From positions 62,001 through 126,000 of the forward strand of contig NZ_JDFF01000025.1 in assembly GCF_000565015.1 (NCBI RefSeq): a DNA stretch of 64,000 bases, given 5' to 3'. The stretch comes from Porphyromonas catoniae ATCC 51270. Lineage in GTDB: Bacteria > Bacteroidota > Bacteroidia > Bacteroidales > Porphyromonadaceae. Every line of letters begins with the position of its first letter. Position 1 is the stretch's first letter. A model generated the notes under the pieces. It saw nothing but the letters and a program-made list of their open reading frames with translations. It was not told where the DNA came from and searched no databases. Positions 36,343 to 44,502 of this stretch are shown in pieces. Made by a program: the position numbers and the translations under genes.

Positions 36343-38076
36343 ATGTTACAGGAATTCACCCTCAATCGCGGTAGAGCGATCATTAACTTTACCTCGAAGT
36401 ATTGCGATAATCGTCGCAAGATCCTCAGCAGTTATGCCTATGGGCGTGTGGTAGAGTCCTTCATCCTTCATCTGAAGAAGGACAACCCGATCATCTATGA
36501 TGCCTTCATCGAAGACTTCAAGACAGATGATAACCTCATCAACTCTCTTATGGAGGTGATTCGCTTCTTGAGTGTCTGCGATGTAGACGAACTCCTAGCG
36601 ACAAACAATAAGTACGCTCCGTTCTTCAAGGATCGTGACCTCTTCCTCGAGCTTGTAGAGCTACTCTATCACTACTGGCGGCGTATGGAGCGCATCGCTG
36701 TCGTACACAACCAGCGTCAGGGTGAGGGACTACAAAACGTACGCTTCGTGCAGGCCTACGAACTCTTCAACGAGCTCATCCTCTCCATCTATCGCCGTAC
36801 CAAGGAGGTGGTCAATGGCTTCGCTAGCCATGTCTACCGACAGACAACTGCCGGCGTGAATGCAGGGCTTATCCTCAACGATGCCCCTTGGAACTGCCCC
36901 ATCGAGTATAAGGGACTCTCCTCGATCCCCTTCATCGACTCCATCATCATCAACCCTCCATACGTCTCCTATACGAAGAAGAACACACGTGATGGAATCT
37001 TCCAGGAGCACATCTCCAATCCTGTCTCGCACATGATCCTTAGCGAGGACGAATGGTTCCTCTATCCAGCTAAGGTAGGAGACCTCCTAGCCTTCGTGTA
37101 CTTCCACAAGGACTTTATGTGTCATGGGCTGGGGCTGGCTAACCTATTCGAGCTCGCCAAGCCTAATGAATACATTGGCAAGAAGCCCGACATGATCTAT
37201 ATCTTCGGCTACGAAGATGGTCATGAAGAGAAGCGTACCTTCTACCACAAAGACCGTAAGAACGACATCCTCATCGGCTACGCTAACTACAGCGATGAGA
37301 TCGACTACTTCGGCTACATGAAGAAGATGCTTCTCACGCTGCATAATATCAAACAAATGGAGCGAGGGAACCTGCCTATCCATGGTGCTATGGTCAATAT
37401 CGTGCTGAAGAATAGTCGGGTGGCAAACATCATCATCATGGGGGACAGTGGCGCAGGTAAGAGCGAGAGCCTCGAAGCCTTCCGTACACTAAACGAGAAG
37501 TACATCCGCCACATGCGTGTGATCTTCGATGACATGGGTTACCTCAAGCTCCGTGAGGATGGTTCTATCCGTGCCTATGGTACAGAGATTGGAGCTTTCG
37601 TACGTACCGATGACCTCGATCCTATGTATGCGTTCTCTCAGCTGGACCGAGGGATCTACACCAACCCTGACAAGATCAATGCCCGAGTAACTATACCAAT
37701 CTCCACCTACGAGGTCATATCAAAGGGCTTCCCTGTTGACTACTTCCTCTACGCAAACAATTACGAGGATGTAGCTCAAAAGATCTCGCTCTTCGAGAAC
37801 ATGGATGACGCCATCAAGACCTTCGAGGATGGCGCACGTCGTGCTAAGGGGACAACCACAGAGACAGGACTCGTCACCTCGTACTTTGCCAATCCGTTTG
37901 GCCCAGTGCAGGAGCGTGAGCTTGCCGAAGGTCTTGTCCGCAAGTACTTCGCTGCTCTCTACAGCACTGGCGTGAAGGTTGGGGAAATGCACACCTCACT
38001 TGCCGTAGAGGGTCAGAGCAAGACTGGGCCCCGAGCTGCAGCAGAGGAACTCTTCAGCATGATTAACGAAGGCTAG
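36343..38076 (+). CDS. PEP carboxykinase/HPr-kinase-fold P-loop protein, substrate unknown
   Basis: 577 residues, soluble. The C-terminal half carries the nucleotide loop IIIMGDSGAGKSESLEAFR (about 365-383), which resembles the P-loop of HPr kinase and, less closely, PEP carboxykinase. It is followed by an acidic strand VIFDDMGYLKL (about 402). Later segments are GTEIGAFVRTDDLD and NARVTIPISTYEVISKGFPVDYFLYANNYED. The N-terminal 300 residues (FTLNRGRAIINFTSKYCDNRRKILSS...) form a separate region I do not recognise. I recall similar proteins being annotated as PEP carboxykinase, but the classical PEPCK substrate motifs are not evident, so that reaction should not be assumed. It is a single gene bracketed by a promoter and a terminator. 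Confidence 0.75.
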   Translation: MLQEFTLNRGRAIINFTSKYCDNRRKILSSYAYGRVVESFILHLKKDNPIIYDAFIEDFKTDDNLINSLMEVIRFLSVCDVDELLATNNKYAPFFKDRDLFLELVELLYHYWRRMERIAVVHNQRQGEGLQNVRFVQAYELFNELILSIYRRTKEVVNGFASHVYRQTTAGVNAGLILNDAPWNCPIEYKGLSSIPFIDSIIINPPYVSYTKKNTRDGIFQEHISNPVSHMILSEDEWFLYPAKVGDLLAFVYFHKDFMCHGLGLANLFELAKPNEYIGKKPDMIYIFGYEDGHEEKRTFYHKDRKNDILIGYANYSDEIDYFGYMKKMLLTLHNIKQMERGNLPIHGAMVNIVLKNSRVANIIIMGDSGAGKSESLEAFRTLNEKYIRHMRVIFDDMGYLKLREDGSIRAYGTEIGAFVRTDDLDPMYAFSQLDRGIYTNPDKINARVTIPISTYEVISKGFPVDYFLYANNYEDVAQKISLFENMDDAIKTFEDGARRAKGTTTETGLVTSYFANPFGPVQERELAEGLVRKYFAALYSTGVKVGEMHTSLAVEGQSKTGPRAAAEELFSMINEG

Positions 38077-38105
38077 CTTTCTTACCCACATCCCTTCATA
38101 AAGTT

Positions 38106-38155
38106 ACCCCACCGTCTCCCTGGGCTGTCCCAAGCGAGGCGGTGGGGTTATTTTG
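38106..38155 (+). terminator. Terminator of the PEPCK-like gene
   Basis: Stem ACCCCACCG/CGGTGGGGT (38106-38114 with 38140-38148), followed by TATTTTGT. Confidence 0.85.
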
Positions 38156-38205
38156 TCTCGTGCCTTTAGGCTTATCGGCTCGTTACAGTGAGGGGTTACG
38201 CTATC

Positions 38206-39471
38206 TCAAGGTAGCAGGAGCGAGCTATCTCCATAGCTGAGGAAGCGGAAGTCATGAGTGAGCGCATGGTCATAGATCCGTCGCCAATCACTGCCCACGA
38301 GTGCAGCGATCAGCAAGAGGAGTGTACTGTGTGGCTGGTGGAAGTTCGTAACCATCCCTCGAATAACTCGGTAGCGATAGCCAGGAGCAATGATAATACT
38401 TGTAGGGAAGACCAGCTGTGTGAGTTCCCAGCGTTGCATGTAATCGATGAGGGCAGCGAAGGCCTCCTCTGTACTCGGGGAGGACACGCAGGCTTTCAGT
38501 GCTTCTCCACTCTGTGCTGGGGGAAGCTCGCCCTCCACATCTCCATAGGGTTGCCACTGGGTAACATGTAGGGTCTCAGGTGAAGTATCGGGATGCTTGA
38601 GCAGGGAAGCCCCTAGATGATACAGGCTCTCCAACGTACGGACTGAGGTCGTACCTATGGCGATTATTGAGCCAAGTCGCTTACGGAGCTTCTCCACTGC
38701 CTCCCGAGAGACGCTGATAAGCTCTGCATGCATCTCATGCTCCCCAATGTGGTCAGCCTTGACAGGGCGGAATGTACCTGCCCCGACATGCAGTGTCACA
38801 TCCAGCGTCTCAATCCCCCTATGACGAAGAGCCTCAAACACCTCGGGCGTGAAATGTAGCCCTGCCGTGGGAGCTGCCACCGATCCCTCACGCTCGGCGT
38901 AGACCGTCTGGTAGGTCACGAGGTCTCGCTCCTCAGTCTCTCGGTCAAGATATGGGGGAATGGGTAGAATGCCCATCAGTTCCAGCAGTTCACCGAAGGT
39001 ATAGGACTCATTATCCCAGGTGAAGGACACCTCCCCCTCTCCTATACGACAGGCTTGTAGGGTAACTTCCCCCTTCCCCCCAGAGAGAGGTGCGGAGAGG
39101 CTAGTCCCAAGCCTAAAGCGTTTGGCATTCCCCAGCATACAGTGCCAGCTACAGCCCTGTGTCGAGGAGAGGGATAGCTCATAGCTCTCAGGGAGAGCAG
39201 GGTCTAAGCAGAAGATCTCGATGCGAGCACCGCTATCCTTGTGGAAGATGAGACGCGCACGGATGACCTTAGAATTATTTCGTACGATAAGGCTTCCCTC
39301 GGGAAGGAGATCAGGTAGCTCTCGGAAGGTATGCGTGCTTATCTCCCCCGAGCGGTAGACGAGGAGCTTCGAGCTACTTCGCTCAGAGAGGGGATAACGA
39401 GCGATGCGCTCGTCAGGCAAGTCGTAGTCGTAATCTGCTATTGCTATATCTTGGGGCTTCGTGCTGGGCAT
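38206..39471 (-). CDS. queA: tRNA preQ1(34) S-adenosylmethionine ribosyltransferase-isomerase
   Basis: 421 residues from ATG 39471. An upstream ATG at 39543 would lie before the promoter box, so it is not used. It transfers the ribosyl moiety of SAM to 7-aminomethyl-7-deazaguanine at tRNA position 34, giving epoxyqueuosine. Motifs are YDLPDERIARYPLSERSSSKLLVY at the N-terminus, LIVRNNSKVIRARL, VYAEREGSVAAPTAGLHFT (about 205-223), TLHVGAGTFRPVKADHIGEHEMHAE and the C-terminal GMVTNFHQPHSTLLLLIAALVG. It is longer than the usual 340-360 residues because of inserted segments around 95-190 and 290-330. No tgt or queG neighbour is present. Confidence 0.95.
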   Translation of the reverse strand: MPSTKPQDIAIADYDYDLPDERIARYPLSERSSSKLLVYRSGEISTHTFRELPDLLPEGSLIVRNNSKVIRARLIFHKDSGARIEIFCLDPALPESYELSLSSTQGCSWHCMLGNAKRFRLGTSLSAPLSGGKGEVTLQACRIGEGEVSFTWDNESYTFGELLELMGILPIPPYLDRETEERDLVTYQTVYAEREGSVAAPTAGLHFTPEVFEALRHRGIETLDVTLHVGAGTFRPVKADHIGEHEMHAELISVSREAVEKLRKRLGSIIAIGTTSVRTLESLYHLGASLLKHPDTSPETLHVTQWQPYGDVEGELPPAQSGEALKACVSSPSTEEAFAALIDYMQRWELTQLVFPTSIIIAPGYRYRVIRGMVTNFHQPHSTLLLLIAALVGSDWRRIYDHALTHDFRFLSYGDSSLLLP

Positions 39472-39532
39472 ATTGCTTCCGCTTGTTGCTGAGACGTTAT
39501 TCTTCGGGAAAAGAGGCTCTTTTCTTGCCCAG

Positions 39533-39540
39533 CAAAGATA
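39533..39540 (-). promoter_or_regulatory. -7 element before queA
   Basis: CAAAGATA on + (TATCTTTG on -), 62 bp upstream of the queA ATG at 39471. Its place rules out the longer reading frame from 39543. Confidence 0.65.
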
Positions 39541-39707
39541 CAAAAAGCCTTATGGCAAAGGATGGTAGAGAGGTAGGGGATAGGGAAATCCCGCTCCTTC
39601 GAGTCTGTCTTCGATAGCATATAAAAGACCTTCTTTTTACACATAAAAGCCCCAAAATCCTCCTTCGCAAAACTCACATCTTCAACCCTTTAGCAAACCC
39701 ATCCAAC

Positions 39708-39846
39708 GAGTTACCATAAGTCGTCTTAGCGAGTTATGGTAACTCATTAGACAGAGTTATGGTAAGTCGTGTAAGCGAGTTGTGGTAAGTCGTGGAGACG
39801 AGTTACCACAACTCGCAGAGGTCTGTTTTAGCACACTCGTATCTAG
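39708..39846 (-). repeat. Array G: five pseudo-palindromic units, composite polarity
   Basis: Units start on + at 39708, 39731, 39754, 39777 and 39800, exactly 23 bp apart. The centres are ACCAT, ATGGT, ATGGT, GTGGT and ACCAC, so both outer units are inverted relative to the three inside. On - the leader box CTAGATAC (39846-39839) is 32 bp before the first unit, as in arrays A and C. It lies in the divergent queA/nfeD gap 39472-40061, which holds no other feature except the promoters. Confidence 0.88.
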
Positions 39847-40011
39847 CTGATAAACGAACACTTACCATACACCCCAGCGTATCGATGAAGGGCTCGCCTA
39901 TTGACGTAGGCGTATGACATGTGAAGATACTTTCCCATCCCTTAGGTATGAGCTTTTATGTGCTTATAGTATTCCCCCCTGATAGGTGTAGGAAAAGTAG
40001 TGTCTAATGCA

Positions 40012-40019
40012 TAACTTTG
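40012..40019 (+). promoter_or_regulatory. -7 element TAACTTTG before the nfeD/stomatin pair
   Basis: TAACTTTG lies 43 bp before the ATG at 40062. Confidence 0.6.
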
Positions 40020-40061
40020 CGGGAGATATATTGTGTAACCCTTTAAGATGCTCACTCACGT

Positions 40062-40526
40062 ATGATGGAGTTCATTAATCAAATACCCGTTTGGCAGCTC
40101 TGGCTCGTAGTTGCCTTCATCCTCTTTGCCTTAGAGGTTGTCACGCCTGGCTTCATCTTAGCCTGTTTTGGTGTGGGTGCACTTATCGCAATCCCAGCGG
40201 CACTACTCGAGCTAAGTTGGCTCGTGCAGGTCATTTGCTTCTGTGTGGGGAGTCTCCTTGCACTATGGCTTCTCCAGCCCTTGATGTGCAAATGGTTTAA
40301 GTCACACGATGCTCGGACAGGAATGGATGCCCTCATCGGTCGCCGAGTCTTCGTCAGCGAAGAAATTCTCCCCGGAGATGCTGGCGGACGAGTGGCTGTA
40401 GATGGAGACAGCTGGCGTGCCGTCTCCGTAGGTACAGCTGGCAACATCCCAGCAGGTACAGAGGTACGCATCCGTGGACACCAAAGCCTCGTACTCGAGG
40501 TAGAGCCTATCGAACATGATCACTAA
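40062..40526 (+). CDS. NfeD-like membrane protein
   Basis: 154 residues. Three hydrophobic segments (about 10-30, 33-50 and 52-72: LWLVVAFILFALEVVTPGFILACFGVGALIAIPAALLELSWLVQVICFCVGSLLALWLL) are followed by a short linker and a cytoplasmic OB-fold-like beta domain (about 85-150: GRRVFVSEEILPGDAGGRVAVDGDSWRAVSVGTAGNIPAGTEVRIRGHQSLVLEVEP). This is the short NfeD form without the N-terminal protease. It is followed after 18 bp by a stomatin/SPFH gene, the standard partner. The pair is thought to organise membrane microdomains or membrane-protein quality control. Confidence 0.9.
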   Translation: MMEFINQIPVWQLWLVVAFILFALEVVTPGFILACFGVGALIAIPAALLELSWLVQVICFCVGSLLALWLLQPLMCKWFKSHDARTGMDALIGRRVFVSEEILPGDAGGRVAVDGDSWRAVSVGTAGNIPAGTEVRIRGHQSLVLEVEPIEHDH

Positions 40527-40544
40527 CTCAAAACAAGAATACAA

Positions 40545-41528
40545 ATGCCAATCGAACTGATTATCCCAATCGTCATCGCCCTACTCGTAATCATCACGAT
40601 CTACCAGGGGCTATGCATCGTACAGCAGTCTCAGACAGTCATCGTCGAGCGTCTAGGGAAGTACTACCGCACACTCAGCTCAGGGGTAAACATCATCATC
40701 CCCTTCATCGACCGCCCTCGGCCTATGCGCTGGCGCTACACGATGCCTGGGCCCAATGGACAGACCTATGTGCGCTTCACCGAGATCACCAACATTGACC
40801 TGCGTGAGACTGTCTACGACTTCCCTCGCCAGAGCGTGATCACAAAGGACAACGTCGTCACCGAGATTAACGCTATCCTCTACTTCCAAATCGTCGATCC
40901 CATGCGTGCCATGTATGAGATCCAAAACCTACCCGATGCCATCGAGAAGCTCACCCAGACCAGCCTACGTAACATCATCGGTGAGATGGATCTAGATGAG
41001 ACCCTGACAAGTCGTGATACGATCAACAACAAGCTCCGCATCATCCTCGATGAAGCAACGAATAAATGGGGCGTAAAGGTCAATCGTGTAGAGCTACAAG
41101 ACATCAACCCTCCTCGCGATATACGTGATGCGATGGAGAAGCAAATGCGTGCTGAGCGAGACAAGCGTGCTCAGATCCTCAATGCCGAAGGGCAGAAGGA
41201 AGCAACCATCCGTGAGTCGGAGGGACGCATGCAGCAGGCGATTAACCACGCCGAAGGGGAACGCCAAGCTCAGGTACTCCATGCAAAGGCTGAGGCAGAA
41301 GCCAAACTCCTCACTGCAGAGGCAGAGGCACAAGCTATCCGCAAAATCGCACAGGCCGTCGAAGGCTCTGGTGCTAACCCCGCCCAGTACCTCATCGCTG
41401 TCCGCTACCTAGAGACCCTCAAGGAAATGACTTCAGGTAAGGACAACAAGACTGTCTACCTCCCCTACGAAGCCTCCGGCGTACTATCATCCCTCGGAGG
41501 CATCAAGGAGCTGCTCAAGCAGTCTTAG
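40545..41528 (+). CDS. SPFH/stomatin (QmcA-like) membrane protein
   Basis: 327 residues. One N-terminal membrane helix (about 3-24, IELIIPIVIALLVIITIYQGLCI) is followed by the SPFH domain (VQQSQTVIVERLGKYYRTLSSGVNIIIPFIDRP..., KDNVVTEINAILYFQIVDPMRAMYEIQNLPDAIEKLTQTSLRNIIGEMDLDETLTSRDTIN). A long Ala/Glu-rich coiled coil runs from about 180-265 (MEKQMRAERDKRAQILNAEGQKEATIRESEGRMQQAINHAEGERQAQVLHAKAEAEAKLL), and a C-terminal oligomerisation region follows. It forms the second gene of the nfeD pair. A long imperfect hairpin follows at 41545. Confidence 0.95.
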   Translation: MPIELIIPIVIALLVIITIYQGLCIVQQSQTVIVERLGKYYRTLSSGVNIIIPFIDRPRPMRWRYTMPGPNGQTYVRFTEITNIDLRETVYDFPRQSVITKDNVVTEINAILYFQIVDPMRAMYEIQNLPDAIEKLTQTSLRNIIGEMDLDETLTSRDTINNKLRIILDEATNKWGVKVNRVELQDINPPRDIRDAMEKQMRAERDKRAQILNAEGQKEATIRESEGRMQQAINHAEGERQAQVLHAKAEAEAKLLTAEAEAQAIRKIAQAVEGSGANPAQYLIAVRYLETLKEMTSGKDNKTVYLPYEASGVLSSLGGIKELLKQS

Positions 41529-41544
41529 TCTCACATAACCTAGC

Positions 41545-41617
41545 AGACCTAGCCCCCCTCAGAGCCCCGAGATAGCCTAGCAATAGTGCTACCAGAGGCT
41601 CTAGGGAGACTAGGTCT
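41545..41617 (+). terminator. Long imperfect hairpin after the stomatin gene
   Basis: AGACCTAG (41545-41552) pairs with CTAGGTCT (41610-41617), and CAGAG with CTCTG-like arms inside. Only a short T-rich TCTTCTAG follows, so it is a weak terminator. A second small hairpin GGGAGTGTTACTCCC lies at about 41675-41690. Confidence 0.45.
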
Positions 41618-41725
41618 TCTAGCTCCTACAAAAAAGATAATAGACGAGCCAGACCGCTCGTTATTCCTCTGTAGGGAGTGTTACTCCCTGTCTTAGGTCA
41701 TTATAATTACTTACGTATCCTGCTT

Positions 41726-41854
41726 ATGATGCAAGTTTACCCGCGTACAGAAAAAGAAAAACTTAACCTCATCGCACGAGCCGCCTACGAACGTACGCGT
41801 TCACGCCACCAAGAGACTCTGCGCCGTCTACGCCTACTGGGCTCCATCATCTAA
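41726..41854 (+). CDS. Possible 42-residue basic peptide upstream of rpe
   Basis: The ORF begins with two ATGs (41726, 41729) and encodes MMQVYPRTEKEKLNLIARAA followed by a region rich in Arg (YERTRSRHQETLRRLRLLGS). It ends 16 bp before the rpe ATG on the same strand. The helical, strongly basic composition could suit a nucleic-acid-binding or leader peptide. No family is recognised and it is short enough to be chance, but the tight spacing to rpe and its place after a hairpin support a real reading frame. Confidence 0.4.
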   Translation: MMQVYPRTEKEKLNLIARAAYERTRSRHQETLRRLRLLGSII

Positions 41855-41870
41855 CCTACACCACTAAGAC

Positions 41871-42539
41871 ATGAGTGCCCAGACCACAATCGTAGCTCCC
41901 TCGCTCCTCTCGGCGGACTTCCTCCATCTCGAGCAGGCAATCCGTATGGTCAATGAGAGTGAAGCGGATTGGCTACACATAGACGTCATGGATGGCGTCT
42001 TCGTACCCAACATTTCCTTTGGCTTCCCTATCCTAGAGGCTATACGCCCCATCATCCAGAAGCCTCTGGATGTGCACCTGATGATCGTGGAGCCCACAAA
42101 GTTCGTACGAGAGTTCGCTGCACTCGGGGTCGACACCATGAATGTGCACTACGAGGTGAGTCCACATCTGCATCGCTCAATAGGCGCAATCAAGTCTGCT
42201 GGCATGAAGGCTGCGGTCACACTCAATCCTCATACTCCCGTAGAGCTACTCAGCGATGTGCTGGATGACCTCGATATGGTTCTCCTGATGAGCGTAAACC
42301 CTGGCTTCGGTGGGCAGAAATTCATCCCTCGCACGGTGGATAAGGTACGACGCCTCAAAGCGATGATTCAAGAGCGAGGCCTACATACCCTGATCGAAGT
42401 AGATGGCGGTGTCAATGCCTCAACGGGAGCCCTACTCGTCGAGGCAGGGGCTGATGCCCTCGTGGCTGGGAGCTATGTCTTTTCGCATCCCGATCCTAAG
42501 GCAGCCATCCACAGCCTCAAGGAGCTATCGCGTCCGTAG
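41871..42539 (+). CDS. rpe: Ribulose-phosphate 3-epimerase
   Basis: 222 residues, TIM barrel. It interconverts ribulose 5-phosphate and xylulose 5-phosphate in the pentose phosphate pathway. Motifs include APSLLSADFLHLEQAI at the N-terminus, the metal-site LHIDVMDGVFVPNISFG (about 34-50), DVHLMI, NVHYEV, VLLMSVNPGFGGQKF (about 138-152) and the phosphate-binding EVDGGVNASTG ... ADALVAGSYVF. Length is normal. The start of the downstream comEC-like reading frame lies inside rpe, suggesting coupled translation. Confidence 0.97.
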   Translation: MSAQTTIVAPSLLSADFLHLEQAIRMVNESEADWLHIDVMDGVFVPNISFGFPILEAIRPIIQKPLDVHLMIVEPTKFVREFAALGVDTMNVHYEVSPHLHRSIGAIKSAGMKAAVTLNPHTPVELLSDVLDDLDMVLLMSVNPGFGGQKFIPRTVDKVRRLKAMIQERGLHTLIEVDGGVNASTGALLVEAGADALVAGSYVFSHPDPKAAIHSLKELSRP

Positions 42540-44157
42540 TGTAACCCTAGACGGCAGACGACTCCAGAGGTGCATCGATCTCGCTCGCTACAGCTGGAGA
42601 CAGGGAGGTCTTGCCACAAGCCGAAATCGCTGGCTACGTAGCCCCCTCTTTCTCTTCCTCCTCATTGTGCTCGCAGGCTATGCCTCAGCACGCATGTTCC
42701 CCCAAGGGTGGGTAAGCTTTGCTCTTACCATCCTCGGGGGAACATGTTTTGTCCTAGCTCTCCTGCAGCGCATACACCGGGTAGGAGAACTCATACCGAT
42801 ACTCCTTCGTAGCCGATTACTCGTGGCAAGCGTCTGCGCTCTGCTATGCCTTACCTCGAGGCTGTACTATCAGGAGACGGAGCACACGCTCATGCCTCCC
42901 TCTCTCTCCTTGGAGCAAGAAGAGAAAGCCGTCCTACTACAACGCTTAGGGACAGCGACCGAAAGGGAAGGTTGGGACGTGCAACTTGTCTCTGGGACAC
43001 ACCAAGGCAAGACACTTCGGCTCTACACCCAAACACATCTGCATCCCTCGATAGGAGATACCCTTGTGCTTTCCCTAGAGAGACTACGTCCACTCACCTC
43101 ATACAGCAATCAGCATAGTTACCAAAGCTATCTCCTTAGTCAGGGCATCGTTGCCACGGGTCGCACAAGCATCCTTTCCCTTCGCGCTACGGGGTCGAGT
43201 AAGCTATTCTTTTCTCATACTTCACTCTTTTTTCTTCGTTACCGAGAGCTACTTCTTCAGCACGTACATGAGCTTCGTCTATCGCCTTATGCAGAGACGC
43301 TCCTCGTAGGGATTACTCTGGGATATATACCTCGGGACGATGCAGGCAAACAGCTACGGAGTGAATTTACCTCTGGTGGTGTGGCTCATCTACTTGCAGT
43401 GAGTGGTTTTCATCTGGCTGTGGTAGTCGGGGCGATAGGCTACATACTTTCTCATCTACCAGGAATCAGAAGAAGGCAACGACTATGCTGGGTAATCCTG
43501 CTCCTCTGTGCTTGGTGCTTCACGCTCGTGACGGGCTGTGCCATCCCAACGGTACGTGCCGCAGCGATGCTCAGCCTCTACTATGGGGCGAGGATGCTTG
43601 GTCGCCCAGCTTCGCTTCCAGAGATCATCGCCCTCCCTGCTCTCTTTCAGCTACTCCTCAACCCCATGAGTATCCTATCGGCAAGCATGCCTCTAACCTA
43701 TCTAGCCATCCTCAGTATACACCTCTTCTACCGCCCGATCTACCTCAGTGTAGGGAAGATCAGAAGTAAACTCATCGGGACCCTTTGGGGGATACTTGCC
43801 CTAACCCTCTCTGTACAGCCCCTGCTCCTTCCGCTATCGCTCTATCTCTTTGGGTATAGCTCACTTTCCTTCCTCTTCACAGCACTCCCTCTGACACTGC
43901 TTGCCTCACTCCTCATCCCAACCTTCCTCATCGTACTACTCCTCTTAGCTCTAGGTCTCTCCATCGCACAGCCATGCCTCTCCTTGCTCGAATGGGCCAC
44001 CCAGATGATGCACAGCCTCGCAAATGCCTATTCCTCGTTGCCCTTCCTCCAGATTCACTACACCCTCACTCTCCCTCAGCTCTTGCTCATCTACACCCTC
44101 CTTATCCTCGGGCTCATTGCTCTACGCCTGCACCGAGAGAAGCAGAAGACTTGGTAA
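42475..44157 (+). CDS. ComEC/Rec2-family membrane protein without the C-terminal hydrolase domain
   Basis: About 560 residues from ATG 42475; an ATG at 42403 is also in frame. Both overlap rpe, and a non-ATG start nearer 42540 cannot be excluded. The N-terminal part has two or three membrane helices (FLFLLIVLAGYASARMF, ALTILGGTCFVLALL, SRLLVASVCALLCLTSR). A DUF4131-like extracellular segment follows (about 175-260). The Competence domain has LLVGITLGYIPRDDAGKQLRSEFTSGGVAHLLAVSGFHLAVVVG, with about eight further helices to the end. ComEC forms the inner-membrane channel for incoming DNA in competent bacteria. The metallo-beta-lactamase-like domain of longer ComEC proteins is absent; the protein stops just after the last helix. 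Confidence 0.85.
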   Translation: MSFRIPILRQPSTASRSYRVRSVTLDGRRLQRCIDLARYSWRQGGLATSRNRWLRSPLFLFLLIVLAGYASARMFPQGWVSFALTILGGTCFVLALLQRIHRVGELIPILLRSRLLVASVCALLCLTSRLYYQETEHTLMPPSLSLEQEEKAVLLQRLGTATEREGWDVQLVSGTHQGKTLRLYTQTHLHPSIGDTLVLSLERLRPLTSYSNQHSYQSYLLSQGIVATGRTSILSLRATGSSKLFFSHTSLFFLRYRELLLQHVHELRLSPYAETLLVGITLGYIPRDDAGKQLRSEFTSGGVAHLLAVSGFHLAVVVGAIGYILSHLPGIRRRQRLCWVILLLCAWCFTLVTGCAIPTVRAAAMLSLYYGARMLGRPASLPEIIALPALFQLLLNPMSILSASMPLTYLAILSIHLFYRPIYLSVGKIRSKLIGTLWGILALTLSVQPLLLPLSLYLFGYSSLSFLFTALPLTLLASLLIPTFLIVLLLLALGLSIAQPCLSLLEWATQMMHSLANAYSSLPFLQIHYTLTLPQLLLIYTLLILGLIALRLHREKQKTW

Positions 44158-44191
44158 AGGAGCGAGAAAAAGAGGGAACCGAGAGCCTACA

Positions 44192-44306
44192 CTGATACCA
44201 GCAGTAAAAGGAACCTCTTACCGACCATAAAAGAACACTCTTACTGACGATATGAGAAGCCTCTTACTGGCAACAAAAGAAATCTCTGCCGTCTCGTAAG
44301 GCCTCA
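44192..44306 (+). repeat. Third repeat family: about five 23-bp units with CTCTTACTG
   Basis: Units start at 44192, 44215, 44238, 44261 and 44284, exactly 23 bp apart. Units 2-4 share CTCTTAC[CT]G[AG]C...AAAAGAA, and unit 1 is a partial match. Unit 5 is diverged and forms the left arm of the terminator at 44281-44334. Adjacent units make imperfect palindromes such as GTAAAAGGAACCTCTTAC. It lies between convergent genes, unlike the main family. Confidence 0.75.
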
Positions 44307-44334
44307 TAGAGAGCCTATACAGACGGCAGAGATT
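44281..44334. terminator. Bidirectional terminator between comEC and the fimbrillin-like locus
   Basis: Perfect 14-bp stem AATCTCTGCCGTCT/AGACGGCAGAGATT (44281-44294 with 44321-44334) around a loop that contains GGC/GCC pairing. It serves both converging transcripts. Confidence 0.75.
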
Positions 44335-44364
44335 TACTATTGTAGCTGACGCTAACCGATGCTA

Positions 44365-44490
44365 CTAGGGCGTATTATCTTCTTCCCATTCCCCCAGCTC
44401 ACCACCAGCAGAGAAGTTGACGAGGAGATCTAGGCGGTTACTTATCTTGAGGACCTCCATTATGGGGCGCTGATATTCTTCTTTCTTCAT
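44365..44490 (-). CDS. Short acidic peptide downstream of the fimbrillin-like gene
   Basis: 41 residues: MKKEEYQRPIMEVLKISNRL, then a segment containing LLVNFSAGGE, then GEWEEDNTP. It starts 12 bp after the fimbrillin-like stop on the same strand. The layout (lysine-rich start, 'Y.rP.mEVl' segment, middle FSaGGE, acidic end with W) resembles short ORFs I know next to fimbrillin-type or surface genes in Bacteroidota, whose function is not established. It could be a small secreted or processed peptide, or a subunit-associated factor. No export signal is visible. Confidence 0.55.
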   Translation of the reverse strand: MKKEEYQRPIMEVLKISNRLDLLVNFSAGGELGEWEEDNTP

Positions 44491-44502
44491 GATGGCTTAT
44501 GC

